From: CAWUJT01 sp963922715
Lineage (GTDB): Bacteria; Pseudomonadota; Alphaproteobacteria; Rhodobacterales; Rhodobacteraceae
Length of the DNA: 7,641 nt
Direction: 5' to 3'
Assembly (NCBI GenBank): GCA_963922715.1
Contig: CAWUJT010000103.1
Span: 1 to 7,641 of the forward strand
Positions 1-5,865 of the stretch are shown piece after piece. Within the stretch, counting starts at the first letter, position 1. Every line of letters starts with the position of its first letter. The position numbers were made by a program, and so were the translations under genes. Below the pieces are notes generated by a model. That model made no database searches. It worked only from the letters and a program-made list of their open reading frames with translations, and had not been told where the DNA came from.

Positions 1-219
1 GACATTTCACTCTGATCAACTTTATTCATTTGACATTCTCTATCTATTTTAGATTTCGTGAAATTCAAAAAAAATATAATACCTGACTAAAAGATTCGGT
101 TGACAGTTTTGTGACAATCTGTGGCTGAATTCTGCTTTTGTATCACCAACAAGTGTACTGAATGTCGCAATCTTAGGTGTTATGCGTCGCACATGATTTA
201 AGCACGAGAAGGAAGATCA
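1..219 (+). promoter_or_regulatory. AT-rich leader upstream of the royal-jelly-family gene
   Basis: This is a non-coding stretch, clearly richer in A and T than the genes, and probably holds the promoter for the gene starting at 220 and perhaps for the carnitine block. It contains TTGACA at 30-35 and again at 100-105, a perfect TATAAT at 75-80, and a short inverted repeat ATTTC-GT-GAAAT at 53-64. None of the TTGACA boxes has a good -10 box at 16-18 bases, and TATAAT lacks a good -35 box, so no single promoter can be named. A ribosome binding site AAGGA lies at 209-213, six bases before the ATG at 220. Confidence 0.4.
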
Positions 220-1299
220 ATGACCCCTATGCTACGTACACTTGCTGTGGCCTGCCTGGTAGCCCTACCGCTTCAGGCGCAGTCTTATGAAGTATTCCGC
301 GAGTTTGACAGTACATTGCCTCCAGGCAATCTGGCGATTGGGCCCGATGGGCGTCTGTTTATGTCTGTGCATGAGTTCTACGGGCCGGAGTTGCGGGTGG
401 TGGAGCTTTTGGCCGATGGCACGACACGTCCTTATCCTACCGAGACTTGGGCCAGAGCGCCGCAGGGCGATGGTGACGGGCTCAACGGGGTTCTGGGTTT
501 GCGTGCAGATCGGCAGGGCATTTTGTGGATGCTGGATGGCCAAAGCCAGGATCGGGCGGGACGAGTCATTGGATGGGATACCAAGACCGAAACTTTACAT
601 GCGATTCATTACCTGAGTGCCCCGGTGACGCGGCCCACTTCGTTCTTGAACGATTTGGCTGTGGATCGGGATCACAATTCTATTTATATTTCAGACACTG
701 GAGATGGAATAATTTCCGCTCTGATTGTTCTCGATCTCACAACCGGTCGTGCACGGCGCGTTCTGGAAGGATCACGCTTCACAGTGCCAGAGGACATTCC
801 GATGATTATTGACAATCGCGAGATCCGGCTGGGTGGTAATCCTGCTAAAATCGGTGTGAACCCGATCACCGTCGATCCCACCAACACCTGGGTGTATTTC
901 GCGCCAATGAGCGCGACGTCGATGTATCGTGTGCGCACCATCGATCTGCGTGATGCGTCGTTAAGTCCAGCAGAGCTTGAGGCCCGTGTGGAGCGCTATG
1001 GCGACAAACCAATCTCGGACGGCTCTACAGTGGATGCGGCTGGGAATGTGTATATTACCGCAATGACGGACAACGCGATCGGCGTGACCCGTCCCAGCGG
1101 TGATTATGAAATTTTGTTTGACTCAGCTGCTGATTTGCCCTGGCCCGATGGCTTTGCGATTGGCGCAGATGGCCAAGTCTATGCCACCATCAATGAGCTG
1201 CATCGCTCGCCGGTGTTGAATGGTGGGGATAATGCCGCGCAGGGAAACTTTCGGATCGTACGGTTCCCAGCGCTCGCTGATGCAGTGAGTGGGCGCTAG
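220..1299 (+). CDS. Secreted major royal jelly protein (MRJP/yellow) family beta-propeller
   Basis: The 359-residue product starts with a signal peptide: Arg6, a hydrophobic core at about residues 8-18, and a likely cleavage site after Ala20 (LQA/Q). The mature protein is therefore predicted to be periplasmic or exported. The rest has the repeated blade motifs of the MRJP/yellow family, for example IGPDGRLF near the start, VDAAGNVYI near residues 270-280, and a closing WPDGFAIGADGQVYATINELHR segment (given here as WPDGFAIG, DGQVYATI and NELHR) that is a family hallmark. Length is close to the family norm. Bacterial members are often annotated as L-dopachrome tautomerase-related, but their substrate is generally unknown, so no reaction is assigned. 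The start at 220 is supported by AAGGA six bases upstream; Met4 at 229 is the only close alternative. The gene ends 82 bases before the dehydrocarnitine cleavage gene, on the same strand with no terminator seen between them, so co-transcription is possible. That suggests, without proving, a link to carnitine or betaine metabolism. Confidence 0.85.
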   Translation: MTPMLRTLAVACLVALPLQAQSYEVFREFDSTLPPGNLAIGPDGRLFMSVHEFYGPELRVVELLADGTTRPYPTETWARAPQGDGDGLNGVLGLRADRQGILWMLDGQSQDRAGRVIGWDTKTETLHAIHYLSAPVTRPTSFLNDLAVDRDHNSIYISDTGDGIISALIVLDLTTGRARRVLEGSRFTVPEDIPMIIDNREIRLGGNPAKIGVNPITVDPTNTWVYFAPMSATSMYRVRTIDLRDASLSPAELEARVERYGDKPISDGSTVDAAGNVYITAMTDNAIGVTRPSGDYEILFDSAADLPWPDGFAIGADGQVYATINELHRSPVLNGGDNAAQGNFRIVRFPALADAVSGR

Positions 1300-1381
1300 T
1301 TTTTCTGATCTCATAGAAAGGCACATTTGGGCTTGCTTTCCCACCTCAGATCGCAAAACTTGGATGGGAAGGGGGGCTACG

Positions 1382-2293
1382 ATGCCACTGGCCATGAACC
1401 GTGACGTTTTTATCACCTGTGCTGTTACCGGCTCTGGCAACACACAGGATCGCAGTCCCCATGTGCCAAGGTCACCACAGCAGATCGCTGAGAGTGCGAT
1501 TGCCGCTGCCAGGGCAGGGGCGGCGATCGTACATTGTCACGTGCGTAATCCTGAAACCGGGGCGCCATCGCGCAAGCTTGAGCTTTATCGTGAAGTTACA
1601 CAGCGTATCCGTGCGGCTCAGACGGATGTCGTACTCAATCTTACGGCTGGAATGGGGGGCGATATTGTCTTTGGTGGTCCAGAAAGTCCCCTACCTGTGG
1701 CGGAGGGCACGGATATGATTGGGGCTGCCGAACGCGTGGCTCATATTGCTGCGTGTCAGCCTGAGATCTGTACGCTCGATTGTGGCACGATGAATTTTGC
1801 CGAGGCCGATTACGTGATGACCAATACGCCAGGCATGTTGCAGGCCATGGGCCGTCAGATCACGAAGCTGGGCGTGAAGCCCGAGATTGAAGCCTTTGAC
1901 ACCGGTCATCTGTGGTATGCCAAGCAACTCGTCAAAGACGGCGTGCTGGAAGCTCCCGCGCTTGTTCAGCTTTGTATGGGGGTGCCCTGGGGCGCGCCGG
2001 ATGATCTCAATACACTTATGGCGATGGTTAATAATGTCCCTTCTGACTGGACATTTTCCGCCTTTTCCCTGGGACGTCATCAGATGGCTTATGTCGCTGC
2101 CGCCGTGTTGGCGGGTGGCAATGTACGTGTGGGATTGGAGGACAACTTGATGCTCGACAGAGGTGTTCTGGCCACCAACGAAGCCCTTGTGGAGCGGGCT
2201 GTTGGAATTATTGAACGTATGGGCGCTCGGGTCTTGGGACCACAAGAGGTGCGTGACAAGCTCGGGCTAAATAAACGGACAACAGCACTATGA
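1382..2293 (+). CDS. BKACE-family 3-dehydrocarnitine:acetyl-CoA trimethylamine transferase (dehydrocarnitine cleavage enzyme)
   Basis: The 303-residue product belongs to the beta-keto acid cleavage enzyme (BKACE, DUF849) family, metal-dependent TIM-barrel enzymes that condense a beta-keto acid with acetyl-CoA and split it into acetoacetate and a new acyl-CoA. The N-terminus (NRDVFITCAVTGSG), the metal-ligand motif HCH at His51 and His53, NLTAGMGG in the next strand, and GLEDN with the presumed third ligand Glu253 are all visible. The next full-length gene encodes carnitine dehydrogenase fused to a thioesterase, so the natural substrate is inferred to be 3-dehydrocarnitine, giving betainyl-CoA plus acetoacetate in the cytoplasm. 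Other BKACE members use 3-keto-5-aminohexanoate and related acids; context makes these less likely. The ATG at 1382 was chosen because a strong GGAAGGGGGG purine run lies just before it and homologues begin near here; the in-frame upstream GTG at 1289 would add 31 residues with no family counterpart. The stop overlaps the next start as ATGA at 2290-2293. Confidence 0.88.
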   Translation: MPLAMNRDVFITCAVTGSGNTQDRSPHVPRSPQQIAESAIAAARAGAAIVHCHVRNPETGAPSRKLELYREVTQRIRAAQTDVVLNLTAGMGGDIVFGGPESPLPVAEGTDMIGAAERVAHIAACQPEICTLDCGTMNFAEADYVMTNTPGMLQAMGRQITKLGVKPEIEAFDTGHLWYAKQLVKDGVLEAPALVQLCMGVPWGAPDDLNTLMAMVNNVPSDWTFSAFSLGRHQMAYVAAAVLAGGNVRVGLEDNLMLDRGVLATNEALVERAVGIIERMGARVLGPQEVRDKLGLNKRTTAL

Positions 2294-2451
2294 ACGGGTT
2301 AGAGTGGTTTGTGGCAGCGCAGGAACCGACGTTAGAGCAGGCACGGTCTGAACCGATTTCAGGCCAGAAACGCTCACACTGGATGTGGTACATCTTCCCC
2401 CAAATCGCAGGGTTTGCACACAACGCAACCTTGCAAAGGCTTGGCCCATGA
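2290..2451 (+). pseudogene. Truncated DUF1810 family protein, N-terminal fragment of 53 codons
   Basis: This short frame opens with the ATG at 2290 that overlaps the stop of the upstream gene and closes with a TGA at 2449 that overlaps the lcdH start, giving ATGA junctions on both sides. The peptide starts MNGLEWFVAAQEP and contains QKRSHWMWYIFPQIAGF. The (R/K)RSHWMW(F/Y)IFPQ stretch and the FVxAQ start are the signature of DUF1810 proteins, which are usually about 140-150 residues and of unknown function. Only roughly the first third is present; the frame breaks off at TLQRLGP, where the family normally continues with a conserved region, and lcdH begins immediately. There is no internal stop or frameshift, so the fragment can be translated. 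It is most likely the remnant of a once complete operon gene whose 3' part was deleted. A retained role as a coupling segment for lcdH translation is possible. Family assignment is from motif recognition; whether the fragment is functional is unknown. Confidence 0.72.
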
Positions 2452-3866
2452 AAGCCGCGATCATTGGCGGCGGCGTCATCGGCGGCGGTTGGGCTGCGCG
2501 GTTTTTGCTCAATGGCTGGGACGTCTGTGTCGCCGACCCCGACCCAGAGGCTGCACGCAAGATCACAGCGGTTCTATACAATGCAAGGCGCTCTTTGCCT
2601 GCCCTTTACGATAAGGCCTTACCGCCTGAGGGAAAGCTGAGTTTTGCGTCTGTGACCGCGGCATGTGCGAACGCCGATTGGATACAAGAAAGTGTGCCAG
2701 AGCGGCTTGAGATCAAACATGCTGTCTTGGACGCGCTTCAGGTATCCGCAGCGGGTCACGCGATCATCGCCTCTTCAACCTCGGGGTTTAAGCCGTCACA
2801 ACTGAATACCACAGGCACCCGCGTAATTGTCGCACACCCCTTTAATCCGGTCTACCTTCTGCCGCTTGTGGAACTGGTCGGAGAGGCCGAAATTTGTTCA
2901 AACGCGGCGGAAATTTTGCGCGATGTCGGGTTCTTTCCCTTACACCTGCGCCAAGAGATTGATGCGCACATTGCGGACCGGCTCCTGGAAGCGGTTTGGC
3001 GAGAGGCGCTTTGGCTTGTGTCAGACGGTATCGCCACAACACAAGAGATTGATGAAGCCATCCGCATGGGCTTTGGTTTGCGTTGGGCGCAAATGGGACT
3101 TTTTGAAACCTACCGCATTGCTGGCGGCGAGGCGGGTATGAAACACTTTCTTGCACAGTTTGGTCCGGCTTTAGAGTGGCCATGGACGAAGCTTATGGAA
3201 GTTCCGGAATTTACCCCAGAACTGGTGGACCGTATCGCGCAACAATCAGATGCACAATCGGGGCATAAAAGTATCCGAGACCTTGAGCGTTTAAGAGATG
3301 ATACTCTCGTGGGTCTGCTGCGCAGTCTAAAAAAAGGGGATGTGGCGGCGGGATCAGTTATTGCAAAACATGAAGCAAACTTGACCCAGCCTGAAAATAA
3401 AAGGGTGGACTTACCGATCACGGTTGTGCGTGTGATCCCACAAACTTGGACAGACTATAATGGCCATATGAATGAGACCCATTACCTTGAACTTGGGGCC
3501 CAGGCGACGGACCAGTTTATGGAACTCATTGGCGCAGATGCGGCCTATATTGCGCAAGGGATGAGTTATTTTACAGTTGAAAACCACCTAAGGTATCTGG
3601 CCGAGGTGAAAGCGGGCCAAACAGTGCAAGTCACAACCCAGATTTTAGCCGCAAGCCCGAAGAAAATGCACCTTTTTCACCATATGTGCGACGCACAGGG
3701 GGCTTTGGTTGGGACAATGGAAACGTTGCTTCTCCATGTTAGCCTTGAGACCCGTCAGAGTACGCCTGCGAAAGGCGACGTCTATGATGCACTCTTTGCT
3801 TATGCAAACGCACACGCCAGTTTTCCCAAACCCAAAGCTGCAGGTCGCTTTGTTGGGCAGACGTAG
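2448..3866 (+). CDS. lcdH: L-carnitine dehydrogenase fused to betainyl-CoA thioesterase
   Basis: The 472-residue product has two parts. Residues 1 to about 320 form a 3-hydroxyacyl-CoA dehydrogenase-type enzyme: a Rossmann loop GGGVIG at 7-12, Asp30 at the end of the second strand (NAD+ preference), and the catalytic pair His130 (HPFNP) and Glu142, spaced 12 apart as in the family. Residues from about 325 on form a hotdog thioesterase with the motif TDYNGHMNETHY, in which Asp336 is the likely catalytic acid. This fusion is known for carnitine-degrading alphaproteobacteria. The first part oxidises L-carnitine to 3-dehydrocarnitine with NAD+; the second hydrolyses betainyl-CoA, made by the preceding BKACE enzyme, to glycine betaine and CoA. 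The ATG at 2448 places the Rossmann loop right at the N-terminus as usual; the in-frame GTG at 2385 would add 21 residues that overlap the DUF1810 fragment. A weak AAAGG site (2435-2439) precedes the start, and the ATGA overlap suggests translational coupling. Confidence 0.92.
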   Translation: MKAAIIGGGVIGGGWAARFLLNGWDVCVADPDPEAARKITAVLYNARRSLPALYDKALPPEGKLSFASVTAACANADWIQESVPERLEIKHAVLDALQVSAAGHAIIASSTSGFKPSQLNTTGTRVIVAHPFNPVYLLPLVELVGEAEICSNAAEILRDVGFFPLHLRQEIDAHIADRLLEAVWREALWLVSDGIATTQEIDEAIRMGFGLRWAQMGLFETYRIAGGEAGMKHFLAQFGPALEWPWTKLMEVPEFTPELVDRIAQQSDAQSGHKSIRDLERLRDDTLVGLLRSLKKGDVAAGSVIAKHEANLTQPENKRVDLPITVVRVIPQTWTDYNGHMNETHYLELGAQATDQFMELIGADAAYIAQGMSYFTVENHLRYLAEVKAGQTVQVTTQILAASPKKMHLFHHMCDAQGALVGTMETLLLHVSLETRQSTPAKGDVYDALFAYANAHASFPKPKAAGRFVGQT

Positions 3867-3977
3867 GTTTCCGTTTTAAACACAATAATCTCTGTGAAAA
3901 CCCTGTTTACTTTGCTATATGTTGTGTGCAACATCGAATAAACAACGTAATAAGCAATAAGTTAATACAGGCGAACG
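3867..3977. promoter_or_regulatory. AT-rich intergenic region with inverted repeats between lcdH and the Hint gene
   Basis: This short gap holds a perfect inverted repeat ATGTTG-TGTG-CAACAT at 3919-3934, operator-like in size. An interrupted stem lies just after lcdH: GTTTT at 3873-3877 pairs with AAAAC at 3897-3901, and CACA at 3881-3884 pairs with TGTG at 3893-3896. The latter is AT-rich with no T run after it, so it is a poor intrinsic terminator. A promoter for the Hint gene is expected here but no convincing -35/-10 pair stands out. Confidence 0.3.
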
Positions 3978-5036
3978 ATGCATGGTGTATCACATTCTTT
4001 CATGACATGGGGTCAAACACGGATCGATGGAGACGTGCCTAGTATTGATGAGAGTATTGTCGTGGGGTCCAATTGGTCTTGGATCGGAGAAACTTTTCAC
4101 CTGAATGGTGAAAACACTTCATTCATTTTGACACATCCTAATGGCTGGCGGTGGCTCAAAAACAAAGCCGCCCAAACGGTTGCAAAGATGCAAGCGCGTT
4201 GTCATCACTCCAAACGCATCAATGCATATCTGGATGATCCTCTTCTTAATGGGAGTTTCGTCGTTTCAGATGGGACAAGAAATTATTCGGTCATCCCGAT
4301 TGAGCGGCAAAACCGACATGAGCCATTGCTACTTTTGCCCGATGGCATCCCCCCAGCCCGTACGCCTCTTACAATTATCGAAGTTAGACCCAGCACACGT
4401 GAGAGTAATTTCGAAGACCGGGGTGTTTTGTGTTTCACACCCGATACGCTGGTGGCAACGGAAACAGGGCAACGCGCTGTGGAAGATTTATTTCCGGGTG
4501 ATCGTTTGCTGACAAAAGACAATGGTCCGCAAGAAATACTTTGGATGGGGGTTCGACAAGTGTCTGGCACACGCCTCTATATTGATCCTTCATTGCGGCC
4601 TGTCCGCATTCGGGCTGGCGCTTTCGGAGAGGGTGAACCTTACCCCGACTTGGTCGTCTCCTCGGATCATCGTATTTTGCTGACGCATCAAAAAGCCCAG
4701 GCGCTCTTTAACACGCCAGAGGTTTTGGTACGCGCGATCGATCTGATCGACGATCAGAAGATCATGATTGATCACAGCGTTAGGGAAATTGCTTATGTGC
4801 ATATGCTTTTGCCCCAGCATGAGGTGATTTGGGCCAACGGTATTGAGACAGAAAGCTTTCATCCAAGTGCTGCGGATCTCTCGCATCTTAATGCGTTAGA
4901 ACATCACGAGCTTGCCGAAATCATTCCTGGGTTTGAACATACAGCAGACACTTACGGACCTTTTGCACGACGTTGTCTTAATCGTGCAGAAGCCAGCCTG
5001 ATGCAAAATCAAAACGTGCCCCACTATCTTTCTTGA
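3978..5036 (+). CDS. Hint (hedgehog/intein) domain-containing protein
   Basis: The 352-residue product carries a Hint domain of the Hint_2 type from Cys152 to about residue 297. It opens with CFTPDTLVATETGQRAVEDL, has GDRLLTKDNG soon after, a VSSDH block with His231 that corresponds to the TxxH position of hedgehog autoprocessing domains, and ends with NGIETESFHP. The N-terminal 150 residues (motifs such as SNWSWIGETFHLNGENT) and the last 55 residues match what I recall as a recurring roseobacter layout, but have no assigned function. There is no signal peptide. Hint domains can self-cleave next to the leading cysteine; no His-Asn dipeptide typical of splicing inteins is present, so at most N-terminal cleavage is expected and splicing is not. 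The start at 3978 has a modest AGGCGA site about six bases upstream; Met9 at 4002 is an alternative. The gene lies between the carnitine block and rpsD with its own intergenic gaps and shows no clear functional tie to either. Confidence 0.82.
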   Translation: MHGVSHSFMTWGQTRIDGDVPSIDESIVVGSNWSWIGETFHLNGENTSFILTHPNGWRWLKNKAAQTVAKMQARCHHSKRINAYLDDPLLNGSFVVSDGTRNYSVIPIERQNRHEPLLLLPDGIPPARTPLTIIEVRPSTRESNFEDRGVLCFTPDTLVATETGQRAVEDLFPGDRLLTKDNGPQEILWMGVRQVSGTRLYIDPSLRPVRIRAGAFGEGEPYPDLVVSSDHRILLTHQKAQALFNTPEVLVRAIDLIDDQKIMIDHSVREIAYVHMLLPQHEVIWANGIETESFHPSAADLSHLNALEHHELAEIIPGFEHTADTYGPFARRCLNRAEASLMQNQNVPHYLS

Positions 5037-5061
5037 CACAGGCCTGACTGTTTCATAAAGA
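5033..5061 (+). promoter_or_regulatory. Candidate sigma-70 promoter for rpsD
   Basis: A perfect -35 box TTGACA lies at 5033-5038, followed by a 17-base spacer and a weaker -10 candidate TAAAGA at 5056-5061. The -35 box overlaps the TGA stop of the Hint gene (5034-5036). It would give a leader of roughly 95 bases before the rpsD start. The spacing and the -35 match support the call; the -10 box matches the consensus at only three positions. Confidence 0.5.
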
Positions 5062-5163
5062 ACTAATTTGTTGGTGTTGGTGGCCCTCGCAAGGGGAAGC
5101 CTGTCGCTGCATGAAGATGCGGAAAGGACAACGCCCTTCACTTAGATATGAAGGAGATCAGCC
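5062..5163 (+). promoter_or_regulatory. rpsD 5' leader with small hairpin and ribosome binding site
   Basis: The leader contains a short hairpin CCCT-CGCA-AGGG at 5084-5095, flanked by GG and CC that could extend it, and a strong ribosome binding site AAGGAG at 5151-5156, seven bases before the GTG start at 5164. In other bacteria S4 represses translation by binding mRNA leaders, so autoregulation here is conceivable, but the structure is too small and generic to assign. An 18-codon frame from ATG 5111 ends in a TGA that overlaps the rpsD start. Confidence 0.3.
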
Positions 5164-5784
5164 GTGACAAAACGCACGTCTGCCAAGTACAAAATTGATC
5201 GCCGGATGGGGGAAAACATCTGGGGTCGTCCGAAATCCCCTGTCAATCGCCGCGAGTACGGACCCGGCCAGCATGGCCAACGCCGCAAAGGTAAGTTGTC
5301 AGACTTTGGTCTGCAACTGCGCGCGAAGCAAAAGCTCAAAGGCTATTATGGGGATCTGACGGAAAAACAATTCAAACGCATTTTTGCCGAAGCTGCACGG
5401 GTGAAAGGCGACACTGGTGAAAACCTCATCGGTCTGTTAGAGCGCCGGCTTGATGCTGTCGTCTATCGCGCAAAATTTGTGGCAACAATTTTCGCAGCTC
5501 GGCAATTCGTCAACCATGGACATGTGTTGGTCAATGGCAAACCAGTGAACATTCCGTCTTATCGGGTGACAGAGGGGGATGTGATCGAAGTGCGTGACCG
5601 CTCTAAGCAAAATGTTGCGGTGCTGGAGGCCGTTGGTCTGCCCGAACGGGATGTGCCTGAATATATTGACGCCGATCATTCTAAAATGACAGCAACATTT
5701 GTGCGCACCCCAACGCTGGGGGATGTGCCTTACGCGGTGCAGATGGAACCAAACTTGGTGATTGAATACTACGCGCAAAACTAG
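5164..5784 (+). CDS. rpsD: 30S ribosomal protein S4
   Basis: The 206-residue product is full-length S4. The N-terminal part has the family residues GRPKSPVNRREYGPGQHGQ, and the KQKLKGYYGDLTEKQF segment follows. The S4 RNA-binding domain runs from about residue 94 to 150 (RRLDAVVYRAKF, AARQFVNHGHVLVNG, PSYRVTEGD). The C-terminus (VPYAVQMEPNLVIEYYAQN) is also typical. S4 is a primary 16S rRNA-binding protein that nucleates assembly of the small subunit body and lines the mRNA entry channel. The start codon is GTG, fixed by a strong AAGGAG seven bases upstream and by homologue length; there is no ATG option nearby in frame that keeps the conserved MTKRTSAKY start. It is not in a ribosomal protein operon here. 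A promoter at the end of the Hint gene probably drives it, and lpdA follows 81 bases later with no terminator visible. Confidence 0.98.
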   Translation: MTKRTSAKYKIDRRMGENIWGRPKSPVNRREYGPGQHGQRRKGKLSDFGLQLRAKQKLKGYYGDLTEKQFKRIFAEAARVKGDTGENLIGLLERRLDAVVYRAKFVATIFAARQFVNHGHVLVNGKPVNIPSYRVTEGDVIEVRDRSKQNVAVLEAVGLPERDVPEYIDADHSKMTATFVRTPTLGDVPYAVQMEPNLVIEYYAQN

Positions 5785-5865
5785 GGTAAAAGCCCACCTT
5801 ACAATTTTGCGATGGTAATCATAAATCAAGGCCTATCAGCCCCGTAAACGAAAAGGACACATCCT

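Noticed and set aside
247..255. Cys12 of the royal-jelly protein as a lipoprotein lipobox cysteine (AVAC)
   Set aside because: The hydrophobic core before it is too short and the residue at -3 is Ala; a normal signal peptide cut after Ala20 fits better.
1302..1319. Terminator between the royal-jelly gene and the BKACE gene (TTTCT/AGAAA)
   Set aside because: The stem has only five A/T-rich pairs with no following T run.
1289..1381. Upstream in-frame start for the BKACE gene
   Set aside because: It would overlap the end of the preceding gene and add 31 residues not seen in the family, whereas the ATG at 1382 has a strong ribosome binding site.
1691..2245. Minus-strand open frame of 184 codons within the BKACE gene
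   Set aside because: Antisense shadow of a well-supported gene, no recognisable motif and no ribosome binding site of note.
2385..2447. Upstream GTG start for lcdH
   Set aside because: The extension precedes the first strand of the Rossmann fold and lies inside the DUF1810 fragment read in another frame; the ATG at 2448 fits the family.
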